A stretch of DNA of 64,000 nt from Collimonas sp. OK412 (GTDB lineage: Bacteria > Pseudomonadota > Gammaproteobacteria > Burkholderiales > Burkholderiaceae_D): positions 186,001 to 250,000 of the forward strand of contig NZ_FOLC01000001.1 of assembly GCF_900112135.1 (NCBI RefSeq), given 5' to 3'. Positions 54,782-63,865 of this stretch are shown here, piece after piece. How positions within the stretch are numbered: position 1 is the stretch's first letter; every line of letters begins with the position of its first letter. Made by a program: the position numbers and the translations under genes. The notes beneath the pieces are model-generated. The model was not told the origin of the DNA and made no database searches. It saw nothing but the letters and a program-made list of their open reading frames with translations.

Positions 54782-55821
54782 CGGACGCCGGGCAATCGCA
54801 GATCAACGGGGTAGTCAATACTTTGCGCGCCACCAGCGCATGCTTGCGCCATAACGGCCACGAAGTGCTGCTGCTGAGTCCCGACGATTTCCCGACTTTC
54901 GCCTGTCCCACCTATCCGGAAATCCGCCTGGCGCACAAGCCTTATGCCAGGATCGCGGCCAGCCTGAAGGCGTTTGGGCCCGACTGCATCCATATCTCGA
55001 CCGAAGGGCCGATGGGCCTGGCCGCCAGGCGTTTCTGCCTGCGCCAGGGAATAGGCTTTACGACCGCCTACCATACCCGTTTCCCCGAGTACCTGAGCGC
55101 GCGTTCGATCCTGCCCAAGGCGCTGACCTACCGCTGGCTGCGCTGGTTCCACGGTCCTTCGAAAGCGGTGATGGTGCCGACGCCGCATGTGCTCAAGGAG
55201 CTGGAGCAGCGCGGCTTCCGCCATCTGGTGTTGTGGGGCCGAGGGGTGGATACCGAGCGTTTCAAGCCGGTCGACGAGGACCACGCTTGCATCGTCCGCC
55301 CTTTGTACCTGTACGTCGGCAGGGTGGCGGTGGAAAAGAACATCGAGTCGTTCCTGCAGGTTGACCTGCCGGGCAGCAAATGGGTGATCGGCGACGGCCC
55401 GCTGCGCGAAGAGCTGCAGCAGCGCTATCCGGATGTGCAGTTCCTGGGCGCCAAGCCGCACCACGAACTCACCTCGTATTACAACTGCGCCGACGTGATG
55501 GTGTTTCCCAGCCATACCGATACCTTCGGGCTGGTCATGGTCGAAGCCATGGCATGCGGGGTGCCGGTCGCCGCTTATCCGGTCGCCGGTCCGCTCGATG
55601 TGGTGGCGCACGGGCGCTCCGGGATACTGGACGAGGACTTGACCTCGGCTTGCCAGCGGGCTCTGGCGCTGGACCGGCGCGAGGTGCGGGAACATGCGCT
55701 GGAATATTCCTGGGAGTACGCCACGCAGCAGTTCCAGCAGCATCTGTTTCAGATCCATGGGGTGAAAGCGCGCCCCAATAATCTGCTGGCCGGCAGGTCA
55801 CGGCCCGCTTCCGGCCTTTGA
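54763..55821 (+). CDS. GT4-family glycosyltransferase (Agt/MgtA-like)
   Basis: 352 residues of the GT-B fold. The N-terminal domain begins RIAIVTDAGQSQINGVVNTL. The C-terminal nucleotide-sugar domain has LYLYVGRVAVEKNIESFLQV, WVIGDGPLREELQQRYPDV and the EX7E-type block HTDTFGLVMVEAMACGVPVA. Members transfer hexose or glucuronic acid from a nucleotide sugar. Agt-type enzymes glycosylate diacylglycerol to make phosphorus-free glycolipids with PlcP; MgtA-type mannosyltransferases are close relatives. The 19-base overlap with the phosphoesterase gene shows tight coupling. The acceptor is inferred from context only. Confidence 0.85.
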   Translation: MRIAIVTDAGQSQINGVVNTLRATSACLRHNGHEVLLLSPDDFPTFACPTYPEIRLAHKPYARIAASLKAFGPDCIHISTEGPMGLAARRFCLRQGIGFTTAYHTRFPEYLSARSILPKALTYRWLRWFHGPSKAVMVPTPHVLKELEQRGFRHLVLWGRGVDTERFKPVDEDHACIVRPLYLYVGRVAVEKNIESFLQVDLPGSKWVIGDGPLREELQQRYPDVQFLGAKPHHELTSYYNCADVMVFPSHTDTFGLVMVEAMACGVPVAAYPVAGPLDVVAHGRSGILDEDLTSACQRALALDRREVREHALEYSWEYATQQFQQHLFQIHGVKARPNNLLAGRSRPASGL

Positions 55822-55884
55822 CAAGCCAAGCCGTTCAGGCAAGCAAGACTACTGGCTGGCGCGTGGCGACAAGCATCGCCTCAA

Positions 55885-55922
55885 AATAAAATGCCCCGTT
55901 TGGAAGAACGGGGCATTTTTAT
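55885..55922. terminator. Bidirectional terminator between the glycosyltransferase gene and bamD
   Basis: AAATGCCCCGTT (55889-55900), loop TGGAAG, AACGGGGCATTT (55907-55918). T-rich on the plus side and A-rich on the other, so it can serve both convergent genes. Confidence 0.92.
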
Positions 55923-55940
55923 TTAGTGCGAGCCTGCCTG

Positions 55941-56753
55941 TTACCAGAATTTCCACCAAGGCGCTTTTACTACCTTGGTGCTGTCGGTGCCGGTACCGCC
56001 GACATACTTGCTGTTCGGGTAGGTTTTCTTCAGCACGCGCTCAGCGTCGTCATGCAATTGCGTCAGGCCCAGGGCTTCGTAAGACTGCACCATGATATGC
56101 AGCGCTTCTTCCACCGCCGGCGCATCGCGATATTGCTGGATGGCGCTTTGCGCGCGGTCGGCAGCCGCCACATACGCGCCGCGGCGGTAGTAGTAGCTGG
56201 CGACGTGGACGTCATACTGCGCCAGCGCATTCACCAGGTATTTCATGCGCGCCAGCGAATCGGGGGCGTAGGTGCTCTCGGGGAAGCGGACCACCACCTG
56301 CTTGAAGGCGTCGAATGCATCGCGCGCCGCTTTCGGATCGCGCTCGGTGGCGTCCTCGCTCGACAGGAAGTCAAAAATGCTGATCTTGTCGTTGAAGTTG
56401 ACCAGGCCGCGCAGGTAGTACATGTAGTCTACGTTAGGGTGGTTCGGATGCAGCTTGATGAAGCGGTCAATTGCCGCCAGCGCCTCAGGCTGTTCGCCTT
56501 GCCGGTAGTGGGCATAGGCGATATCCATCTGCGCCTGTTGCGCGTAGGTGCCGAACGGATAACGCGATTCCAGCTTTTCAAAGTACTTAATTGCCTTATC
56601 GTAGCCGCCGCTGTTCATTTCATCCTTGGCCTCCGAGTATAATCGGGGGGCGGACCAGTTTGCGGTTTCATCGACTTTGTCTGGCAATAAGCCACACGCA
56701 GATAAGGATAGAGCGAATGCGACAGCAGCTAGTTTTAAGAGTCTTTTTTGCAT
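55941..56753 (-). CDS. bamD: Outer membrane assembly lipoprotein BamD
   Basis: 270 residues. MQKRLLKLAAVAFALSLSAC is the lipoprotein signal, with Cys20 lipidated. Five TPR-like repeats follow, starting with APRLYSEAKDEMNSGGYDKA and YFEKLESRYPFGTYAQQAQM, then AYAHYRQGEQPEALAAIDRF and FPESTYAPDSLARMKYLVN. BamD is an essential part of the BAM complex that inserts beta-barrel proteins. The ATG at 56753 gives a normal signal; a TTG four codons upstream is unlikely. It is divergent from rluD with a 56-base gap, a common arrangement in this order. Confidence 0.96.
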   Translation of the reverse strand: MQKRLLKLAAVAFALSLSACGLLPDKVDETANWSAPRLYSEAKDEMNSGGYDKAIKYFEKLESRYPFGTYAQQAQMDIAYAHYRQGEQPEALAAIDRFIKLHPNHPNVDYMYYLRGLVNFNDKISIFDFLSSEDATERDPKAARDAFDAFKQVVVRFPESTYAPDSLARMKYLVNALAQYDVHVASYYYRRGAYVAAADRAQSAIQQYRDAPAVEEALHIMVQSYEALGLTQLHDDAERVLKKTYPNSKYVGGTGTDSTKVVKAPWWKFW

Positions 56754-56809
56754 AGTGGTTTGCAAGATTGCGCGTATTTACGTGTATTAACAACGATTGA
56801 TTATAGCTG

Positions 56810-57850
56810 ATGGGACTTCAAGTGATGTCATTTACCAAGCCAAATTTGGCTGAAAGTCTGCCTGACGCTGATTTAGAGGCCGATATCGACTATGTCGACG
56901 ACGGCGACGCGGCTACTGCCAGCGCGCCGATAGTACTGCAATTGACACCGGATGTGTGCGGCACGCGCCTGGATAAAGTAGTTTCAACCCTGGTGCCGCA
57001 ATATTCGCGCAGCCGCATCCAGCAATGGATCGAAGCCGGGCACGTTACCGTCGACGGCAAGCCGGGCACCACCAAGATGACCACCTACGGCGATGAAACC
57101 GTGGTGGTGCTGCCGCAGCCGGCGCCCGACGAAAAGGCGTTCACGCCGGAAGACATGGCGCTGGATGTGGTTTACGAAGATGCGGCAATCATTGTCATCA
57201 ACAAGCCGGCCGGCCTGGTGGTGCATCCCGCCGCCGGCAACTGGTCAGGAACCTTGCTCAACGGCCTGCTGTTCCGCTGGCCGGCATTGGCAGGAGTGCC
57301 GCGCGCCGGCATCGTGCATCGCCTGGACAAGGACACCAGCGGCCTGATGGTGGTCGCCAAGACGCTGGAAGCGCAGACCGACCTGGTGCGCCAGCTGCAG
57401 GCCCGTACCGTCAAGCGCCAGTACCTGGCGCTGGTGTGGGGCACGCCGCAGCTGAACGGAACCGTGGACAGTCCCATGGCGCGCCATCCGCGCGACCGCA
57501 TCAAGATGGCGGTATCCGACAGCCTGATCGCCAAGCCCGCCATCACCCACTACCAGCGGCTGGCGACCGGCCTGCTGGAGCGGCGTCCGGTCAGTCTCAT
57601 GGGTTGTCGCCTGGAAACTGGGCGTACCCACCAGATCCGCGTCCACATGCAGTCGCTCGGGTTTTCGCTGGTGGGCGACGCCTTGTACGGCAAACAACAC
57701 CTGATGCCGGCTTTCCCGCGCCAGGCCCTGCAGGCGTCGCGCCTGGGCCTGATCCATCCGAGCACGGGCAAGGCTTGCGAGTGGCATGCGCCGCTGCCGG
57801 AGGATTTCGCTGCGCTGCTGGTGCGCGCCGGCATGAGCGTGCCGGAATGA
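56810..57850 (+). CDS. rluD: 23S rRNA pseudouridine synthase RluD
   Basis: 346 residues. An S4 domain (about 45-105: GTRLDKVVSTLVPQYSRSRI, QQWIEAGHVTVDG) precedes the catalytic domain. HRLDKDTSGLMVVAKT holds the catalytic Asp, VHPAAGNWSGTLLNGLLFRW precedes it, and GRTHQIRVHMQSLGFSLVGD is the family C-terminal motif. RluD modifies helix 69 of 23S rRNA (1911, 1915, 1917). An ATG at 56825 (MSFTKPN) is a possible alternative start; neither has a strong ribosome-binding site. pgeF follows after 46 bases. Confidence 0.95.
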   Translation: MGLQVMSFTKPNLAESLPDADLEADIDYVDDGDAATASAPIVLQLTPDVCGTRLDKVVSTLVPQYSRSRIQQWIEAGHVTVDGKPGTTKMTTYGDETVVVLPQPAPDEKAFTPEDMALDVVYEDAAIIVINKPAGLVVHPAAGNWSGTLLNGLLFRWPALAGVPRAGIVHRLDKDTSGLMVVAKTLEAQTDLVRQLQARTVKRQYLALVWGTPQLNGTVDSPMARHPRDRIKMAVSDSLIAKPAITHYQRLATGLLERRPVSLMGCRLETGRTHQIRVHMQSLGFSLVGDALYGKQHLMPAFPRQALQASRLGLIHPSTGKACEWHAPLPEDFAALLVRAGMSVPE

Positions 57851-57896
57851 CGATCGCGGTTTTGTGGACTAGACGGAAAGAAGGAGCCTTCGGCGC

Positions 57897-58664
57897 ATGC
57901 AATTGATCATTCCGGACTGGCCTGGATTGCCGCCGAATATTGGCGCTTTTGCCACCTTGCGCGGCGGCGGCGCCAGCCAGGGGCCGTATGACGACGGCAA
58001 CGGCGGCGGCGGCCTGAACCTTGGAAGCCATGTCGGCGACCTGCTGCCCGCGGTCGAATCCAACCGTGCGCAACTGGATGTCTTGCTGCCGGCGTCGCCG
58101 CTGTGGCTGGCGCAAGTCCACGGCCATCATGTGGTCGACGCCGGCGCTGCCGTCGCCGGCGTCGAAGCGGATGCCGCCATTGCCACCCGGGCCGGCGTAG
58201 TGTGCGCAATACAGACCGCCGATTGCCTGCCGGTCTTGTTTGCCGATATGAACGGCGCCGTGGTCGGCGCCGCGCATGCCGGCTGGCGCGGACTGCAGGG
58301 CGGAGTGCTGCAAAATACCGTGGCGCGCATGCGCGCCGCCGGCGCCGGGCCGATTGCCGCCTGGCTGGGCGCGGCCATCGGCCCCGAACGGTTCGAGGTC
58401 GGCGCCGATGTGCTGGCGGCATTCGCCGACGCGGCGCAGGCTGGCCAGGCAAGGCAGCAGGCCGAAGCCTGTTTTGCGCCGATCGCACAGCGGCCGGGCA
58501 AATACCTGGCCGACATTTATCAGCTGGCGCGGCTTGCGCTGCGCGAGGCAGATGTGCAGAATGTTTACGGTGGCGGATTGTGCACGGTCAGCGACAGGAA
58601 TTTTTATTCCTATCGCCGCGACCATGTGACCGGCCGCATGGCTTCGCTGATCTGGCTGAAATGA
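57897..58664 (+). CDS. pgeF: Peptidoglycan editing factor PgeF (YfiH, multicopper-oxidase-like)
   Basis: 255 residues. LAQVHGHHVV, TADCLPVLFAD and GAAHAGWRGLQGGVLQNTV contribute the zinc-binding His/Cys/His of the YfiH family. DRNFYSYRRDHVTGRMASLI closes the protein. PgeF removes L-Ser wrongly built into muropeptides in place of L-Ala; YfiH relatives also show purine nucleoside phosphorylase activity. It follows rluD as in many Burkholderiales. The N-terminal segment has a Gly-rich GGGASQGPYDDGNGGGG loop. Confidence 0.93.
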   Translation: MQLIIPDWPGLPPNIGAFATLRGGGASQGPYDDGNGGGGLNLGSHVGDLLPAVESNRAQLDVLLPASPLWLAQVHGHHVVDAGAAVAGVEADAAIATRAGVVCAIQTADCLPVLFADMNGAVVGAAHAGWRGLQGGVLQNTVARMRAAGAGPIAAWLGAAIGPERFEVGADVLAAFADAAQAGQARQQAEACFAPIAQRPGKYLADIYQLARLALREADVQNVYGGGLCTVSDRNFYSYRRDHVTGRMASLIWLK

Positions 58665-58674
58665 CCGGCGCCGC

Positions 58675-58941
58675 TTATGGTTTGGCTGATTCAGGTTTTT
58701 CTTGCGAAGCAGGTGTCTCGGCGGTTGCGGCGGCGGCAGCTTTTTGCTGTGCCGCCAGCCTGTTAGAATTTTCAGTGCGCTGACGATTTCTCTTGCGTTT
58801 CGGCGTGCCCATCAGGTATAAAACAATTGTCAAAGGAAAAACACCGTACAGTAAAAAAGTCATCACGCCGGCAACTGGAGTAGCCTCTGTAATTGCCATC
58901 ATGAAGACAACGTAAATCCATGCGATGGCGACGATATGCAT
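58675..58941 (-). CDS. Small two-helix membrane protein of unknown function
   Basis: 88 residues. Two hydrophobic helices (about 2-22 and 25-46: IAWIYVVFMMAITEA, MTFLLYGVFPLTIVLYLMG) are followed by a basic stretch (TPKRKRNRQR) that should lie in the cytoplasm and an Ala/Pro/Glu-rich tail. It is divergent from phaC with a 68-base gap. Similar small proteins occur at this position in related genomes, as far as I recall. No function is assigned. Confidence 0.75.
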   Translation of the reverse strand: MHIVAIAWIYVVFMMAITEATPVAGVMTFLLYGVFPLTIVLYLMGTPKRKRNRQRTENSNRLAAQQKAAAAATAETPASQEKPESAKP

Positions 58942-59009
58942 TTTGGTTCCTGCTCTAGAGTCAATCCGATAAAAGATACACGAAAATAAGCCAAAACAAC
59001 GGTCACCGC

Positions 59010-60788
59010 ATGAATACGCCTAATTTTTCCGTCTTCGATCCTGCCGCATTGTCGCAACTCTCGCAGCAATTCAGTCAAGCCTTCAATCCCCAGTTTCTCC
59101 AGCAGCTCGGTCATATAGCCGACCCCGGCATGTTCCTCGGCTTCAATCCAGCCGCGCAAAACCAGAACGGCGCGGCGGGTTTTGGCGAGCTCGGCATTTC
59201 GCTCGATCCGGCGGTGCTGGAAAAGCTGCAGGCGGAATACACGGAGCAGCTGTCCGCGCTGTGGAAGGACATGCTGGCAGCGCGCATACCGGCCATCGCC
59301 GACCGCCGTTTCAGCGCCGCGGCCTGGCATGACAATCCGCTGCATGCGTTCAATGCGGCGGCCTACCTGCTCAATGCCCACTTCCTGAACGCGATGGTCG
59401 AAGCGCTGGATGCGCCGCCCAAGCTCAAGCGCAAGATCGGCTTTACCGTGCAGCAGATGATCGACGCCATGGCGCCTTCCAATTTCCTGGCGACCAATCC
59501 GGCGGCGCAGCAGAAAATTGTCGAAACCCATGGTGAAAGCCTGACCAAGGGCATCGCCCAGATGATCGCGGACATGCACAAGGGCCGGGTGTCGCAGACC
59601 GACGAATCGGCATTCGAGGTCGGCAAGGACGTGGCCACCACCGAAGGCGCCGTGGTATTTGAAAACGACCTGTTCCAGCTGATCCAGTACACGCCGCTGA
59701 CCGCCAAGGTGTACCAGCGGCCGCTGCTGATTGTGCCGCCTTGCATCAACAAATTCTATATCCTCGACCTGCAGCCGCAGAACTCGCTGGTGCGCTATGC
59801 GGTGGAGCAGGGGCACAGCGTGTTCCTGGTTTCCTGGCGCAACGCCGATGAATCGCTGGCGCATGCGACCTGGGACCAGTACATCGTCGATGGTGCAATC
59901 CGGGCGATCCAGGCAGTGCAGGAGATCAGCGGCCAGGACAAGATCAACACGCTCGGTTTCTGCGTCGGCGGCACGATCCTGTCGACGGCCCTGGCAAAGC
60001 TGGCAGCGGAAAAAAACAATCCGGTCGCCAGCCTGACCTTGCTCACCGCTTTCCTGGATTTCAGCGACACCGGCATCCTCGACGTATACATCGACGACCT
60101 GCAGATCCGCATGCGGGAACAGGCCATCGGCCAGGGCGGCCTGATGCCGGGGCGTGAATTCGGTTCTGCGTTTTCCAGCTTGCGTCCCAACGACCTGCTG
60201 TGGAATTATGTCGAATCGAACTATCTGAAAGGCGAGCAGCCGACGCCTTTCGATCTGCTGTACTGGAACGCCGACAGCACCAATTTGCCGGGGCCGATGT
60301 TTTGCTACTACCTGCGCCACATGTACCTGGACAATTCGCTGAAGGAGGCCGGCACGCTGACGGTAGGCGGACAAAAGATCGACCTCGGCAAGATCGATGC
60401 GCCGGCTTTCATCTATGCCTCGCGCGACGATCATATCGTGCCCTGGACCTCAGCCTATGCCTCGGTTTCCCTGCTCAATCCCGGGAAACCGAAACAGAAC
60501 CGCTTCGTGCTCGGCGCTTCCGGCCACATCGCCGGCGTGATCAATCCGCCGGCAAAGAAGAAGCGAAGTTATTGGACCGGCAACGCCGCCGGCAAGGCAG
60601 GCGCCGTGGATGCCGAAACCTGGATGGCGGCGGCGGTTGAACATCCTGGCAGCTGGTGGACCGAATGGACCGGATTTTTATCCGAACATGCAGGAAAACA
60701 AGTGGCCGCGCCGCGCAAATTGGGAAATACTCAGTACAGCGTCATCGAACCTGCGCCGGGCCGGTATGTCAAAGTCAGGGCAGAATAA
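59010..60788 (+). CDS. phaC: Class I poly(3-hydroxyalkanoate) synthase
   Basis: 592 residues, class I length. The lipase-like box GFCVGGTILSTALAKL holds nucleophile Cys318. Asp in FLDFSDTGILDVYI or SRDDHIVPW, and His in GASGHIAGVINPP, complete the triad. NLPGPMFCYYLRHMYLDNSL and PPCINKFYILDLQPQNSLVR are family blocks. It polymerises 3-hydroxyacyl-CoA into storage granules. It is first in a phaC-phaB-phaR order. No phaA is present in the window. The ribosome-binding site is weak. Confidence 0.97.
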   Translation: MNTPNFSVFDPAALSQLSQQFSQAFNPQFLQQLGHIADPGMFLGFNPAAQNQNGAAGFGELGISLDPAVLEKLQAEYTEQLSALWKDMLAARIPAIADRRFSAAAWHDNPLHAFNAAAYLLNAHFLNAMVEALDAPPKLKRKIGFTVQQMIDAMAPSNFLATNPAAQQKIVETHGESLTKGIAQMIADMHKGRVSQTDESAFEVGKDVATTEGAVVFENDLFQLIQYTPLTAKVYQRPLLIVPPCINKFYILDLQPQNSLVRYAVEQGHSVFLVSWRNADESLAHATWDQYIVDGAIRAIQAVQEISGQDKINTLGFCVGGTILSTALAKLAAEKNNPVASLTLLTAFLDFSDTGILDVYIDDLQIRMREQAIGQGGLMPGREFGSAFSSLRPNDLLWNYVESNYLKGEQPTPFDLLYWNADSTNLPGPMFCYYLRHMYLDNSLKEAGTLTVGGQKIDLGKIDAPAFIYASRDDHIVPWTSAYASVSLLNPGKPKQNRFVLGASGHIAGVINPPAKKKRSYWTGNAAGKAGAVDAETWMAAAVEHPGSWWTEWTGFLSEHAGKQVAAPRKLGNTQYSVIEPAPGRYVKVRAE

Positions 60789-60870
60789 AACACAGCGGGA
60801 AGACTGTCGGGGAAGTTGTAGTCACGAAGCAGATGGATTTTTTGAATCGTTTTTTTGAAGGAGACAAGAG

Positions 60871-61611
60871 ATGGCAAAGCGAATCGTTTATGTGACAGGG
60901 GGAATGGGCGGCATCGGTACCCCAATTTGTACTCGTCTTTGCACAGATGGTTTTACCGTGGTAGCCGGCTGCGGGCCGAATTCCACGCGCAAGGATAAAT
61001 GGCTGGCCGACATGCGCGCCAAGGGTTTCGATATCCATGCTTCGGAAGGCAACGTCTCCAACTGGGAATCGACCAAGGCAGCGTTCGACAAGGTCAAGGC
61101 GGAAGTCGGCGAAGTCGATATCCTGATCAACAACGCCGGCATTACCCGCGACGGCCAGTTCCGCAAGATGTCCAAGGCAGACTGGGATGCGGTCATCGAC
61201 ACCAACCTGAATTCGCTGTTCAACGTCACCAAGCAGGTCATCGACGGCATGGCGGACCGCGGCTGGGGACGGATTGTCAATATTTCGTCGGTCAACGGCC
61301 AGAAGGGCCAGTTCGGCCAGACCAACTACTCGACCGCAAAAGCCGGCATCCACGGCTTTACCATGGCGCTGGCGCAGGAAGTGGCGACCAAGGGCGTTAC
61401 CGTCAATACCGTGTCGCCGGGTTATGTCGGCACCGACATGGTGCGGTCGATCCGCCCGGACGTGCTGGAAAAAATCGTTGCCGGGATCCCGGTAAAACGC
61501 CTGGGCGAACCGGAAGAAATCGCTTCCATCATCTCCTGGATCGTGTCGGAAGAGGGCGGCTACGCCACCGGTTCCGACTTCTCGCTGAACGGCGGCCTGC
61601 ATATGGGCTGA
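60871..61611 (+). CDS. phaB: Acetoacetyl-CoA reductase
   Basis: 246 residues of the short-chain dehydrogenase family. VTGGMGGIGTPICTRL binds NADPH, NNAGITRDGQF follows, and catalytic Ser, Tyr and Lys are in VNISSVNGQKGQFGQTNYST and AKAGIHGFT. VNTVSPGYVGTDMV is typical of PhaB. It reduces acetoacetyl-CoA to (R)-3-hydroxybutyryl-CoA for PhaC. GAAGGAGACAAGAG precedes the ATG, and phaC is 82 bases upstream on the same strand. A hairpin follows. Confidence 0.97.
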   Translation: MAKRIVYVTGGMGGIGTPICTRLCTDGFTVVAGCGPNSTRKDKWLADMRAKGFDIHASEGNVSNWESTKAAFDKVKAEVGEVDILINNAGITRDGQFRKMSKADWDAVIDTNLNSLFNVTKQVIDGMADRGWGRIVNISSVNGQKGQFGQTNYSTAKAGIHGFTMALAQEVATKGVTVNTVSPGYVGTDMVRSIRPDVLEKIVAGIPVKRLGEPEEIASIISWIVSEEGGYATGSDFSLNGGLHMG

Positions 61612-61618
61612 TGCGGTT

Positions 61619-61647
61619 TCCCGCATGGATTGCGAATCCATGCGGGA
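61619..61647 (+). terminator. Hairpin after phaB
   Basis: TCCCGCATGGATT (61619-61631), loop GCG, AATCCATGCGGGA (61635-61647). A 13-bp stem followed by only a weak T-rich tail. Confidence 0.65.
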
Positions 61648-61796
61648 TATTGCACATGCTTGTTTGTACTGCAATGCAATAAAACTCCCTGCACTGTCTT
61701 TGCACATGCATATAATGGAGATGTACTGTAGCAAAACGTCGATTGCTAAAGTAACAAATATAAAATGCGTTATGGGCGCAGCAACCTGGGACTGAA

Positions 61797-62360
61797 ATGA
61801 CTACACCAAAAAAAATGTCTGAACGTTTGATCAAGAAGTATCCGAATCGTCGCCTCTACGATACGCAAACCAGTTCATACATTACCCTGACGGACGTCAA
61901 GCAGCTGGTGCTGGACAACGAAGAGTTCGTTGTGCTGGACGCCAAGACCGAGGACGACCTGACGCGCAGCATCCTGCTGCAGATCATCCTGGAAGAAGAG
62001 TCGAACGGCACGCCCATGTTTTCCAGCGCGGCGCTGTCGCAGATCATCCGCTACTACGGCCACGCCATGCAAGGCATGATGGGTTCTTACCTGGAAAAGA
62101 ACATCCAGGCGTTCATCGATATCCAGAACAAGCTCACCGAGAATTCCAAGGGTTTTTACGAAGGCAAGCCTTTCAGCCCGGAAATGTGGGCGCAGTTCAT
62201 GAATGTCCAGGGGCCGATGATGCAGGGCATGATGAGCAACTACATCGAACAGAGCAAAGGCCTGTTCATCCAGATGCAGGAGCAGATGCAAAACCAGACC
62301 AAGAACATGTTCGGCACTTTCCCGTTTGCGCCGCCGCCGCCGGACAAGACAAAAAAATAA
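61797..62360 (+). CDS. phaR: Polyhydroxyalkanoate synthesis repressor PhaR
   Basis: 187 residues. RLIKKYPNRRLYDTQTSSYI and TLTDVKQLVLDNEEFVVLDA form the N-terminal DNA-binding PHB/PHA accumulation regulator domain. The C-terminal part (MQGMMGSYLEKNIQAFIDIQ and Met/Gln-rich helices) is the phasin- and PHA-binding region. PhaR represses phasin genes and lets go when granules form. It has its own AT-rich upstream region (61680-61790), where it may autoregulate. The ribosome-binding site (TGGGA) is weak. Confidence 0.96.
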   Translation: MTTPKKMSERLIKKYPNRRLYDTQTSSYITLTDVKQLVLDNEEFVVLDAKTEDDLTRSILLQIILEEESNGTPMFSSAALSQIIRYYGHAMQGMMGSYLEKNIQAFIDIQNKLTENSKGFYEGKPFSPEMWAQFMNVQGPMMQGMMSNYIEQSKGLFIQMQEQMQNQTKNMFGTFPFAPPPPDKTKK

Positions 62361-62461
62361 TCATTGAGCAAGCCTCGCGGCAGGTTTTTACGAACCTTGC
62401 AGGGTAACCATGGCGGTGGAAGGGGTACAATAGCGACTTTGCTTTGAGCCCATCTCCCGCC

Positions 62462-63865
62462 ATGTCCAACGTCATCTCCGCCGCGCCAGCAGCATCGGCC
62501 GCCGCACTCCCAGCACTAGCCGCCGCCCCTAAAGTCGGTTTTGTATCCCTTGGTTGTCCCAAGGCGCTGGTCGATTCCGAACAGATCCTGACCCAGCTGC
62601 GCGCGGAAGGTTATGAAACTGCCAAGTCGTACCAAGGCGCCGACCTCGTAATCGTCAATACCTGCGGTTTTATTGATGCCGCAGTGCAAGAGTCGCTGGA
62701 CGCCATCGGCGAAGCGCTGAGCGAAAACGGCAAGGTCATCGTGACCGGCTGCCTGGGCGCCAAGAAGGATGCCGACGGCGACGACATCATCCAGAAGATC
62801 CACCCGAAGGTGCTGGAAGTGACCGGCCCGCATGCGGTCGGCGAAGTCATGTTTGCCGTGCACAAGCACCTGCCCAAGCCGCACGCGCCGTTCTTCGACC
62901 TGTTGCCGCCGCAGGGCGTCAAGCTGACGCCCAAGCATTTCGCTTACCTGAAAATATCGGAAGGCTGTAACCATCGTTGCAGTTTTTGCATCATCCCGTC
63001 GATGCGCGGCGACCTGGTGTCGCGCCCGATCGCCGACGTCATGCTGGAAGCCGAGAACCTGTTCAAGGCCGGCGTCAAGGAACTGCTGGTGATTTCGCAA
63101 GATACCAGCGCCTACGGCGTCGACGTCAAGTTCCGCATGGGTTTCTGGAACGGCAAGCCGGTCAAGACCCACATGACGCAGCTGGTCACGGCGCTGGGCG
63201 AACTGGCGGCCCAGTACGGCGCCTGGGTGCGCCTGCACTACGTTTATCCTTACCCGCACGTCGACCAGATCATCCCGCTGATGGCCGAAGGCAAGGTGCT
63301 GCCGTACCTGGACGTGCCGCTGCAGCATGCCCATCCCGATGTGCTGAAGCGCATGAAACGCCCGGCCAGCGGCGAAAAGAATATCGAGCGGATCCAGGCC
63401 TGGCGCGCGATGTGCCCGGACCTGACCATCCGCTCCACGTTTATCGCCGGTTTTCCCGGCGAAACCGACGCCGAGTTCGAATACCTGCTGGATTTCCTGA
63501 AAGAGGCGGAAATCGACCGCCTCGGCTGCTTCGCCTATTCGCCGGTGGAAGGCGCCACCGCCAACGCCCTGGACAATCCGGTGCAGGAAGAACTGCGCGA
63601 AGAGCGCCGCGGCCGCGTGATGCAGCTGCAGGAGGAAATTTCCAAGAAACGCCTGCAAGCCAAGGTCGGCAAGACCATGCGCGTGCTGATCGATTCGGTC
63701 GACCGCAACGGCGGCGTCGGCCGCTCCAGCGCCGATGCGCCGGAAATCGACGGCGTGGTGTACGTCAAGCCGCCGTATGAACCGCACAAGAAGCTGGTGG
63801 TCGGCGAGTTTGTCGACGTCACCATCACCGCCTCCGATGCGCACGATTTGTGGGCCGCTGCATGA
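62462..63865 (+). CDS. rimO: Ribosomal protein S12 methylthiotransferase RimO
   Basis: 467 residues. An Ala-rich N-terminal lead of about 25 residues precedes the MTTase domain, with its cluster Cys in [32 protein letters not shown] and VTGCLGAK. The radical-SAM motif is [20 protein letters not shown] (CxxxCxxC). A C-terminal TRAM domain follows ([20 protein letters not shown]). It adds a methylthio group to Asp of ribosomal protein S12. A TTG upstream is in frame, but the ATG at 62462 is the natural start. Its stop overlaps the next start (ATGA). Confidence 0.96.
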   Translation: MSNVISAAPAASAAALPALAAAPKVGFVSLGCPKALVDSEQILTQLRAEGYETAKSYQGADLVIVNTCGFIDAAVQESLDAIGEALSENGKVIVTGCLGAKKDADGDDIIQKIHPKVLEVTGPHAVGEVMFAVHKHLPKPHAPFFDLLPPQGVKLTPKHFAYLKISEGCNHRCSFCIIPSMRGDLVSRPIADVMLEAENLFKAGVKELLVISQDTSAYGVDVKFRMGFWNGKPVKTHMTQLVTALGELAAQYGAWVRLHYVYPYPHVDQIIPLMAEGKVLPYLDVPLQHAHPDVLKRMKRPASGEKNIERIQAWRAMCPDLTIRSTFIAGFPGETDAEFEYLLDFLKEAEIDRLGCFAYSPVEGATANALDNPVQEELREERRGRVMQLQEEISKKRLQAKVGKTMRVLIDSVDRNGGVGRSSADAPEIDGVVYVKPPYEPHKKLVVGEFVDVTITASDAHDLWAAA

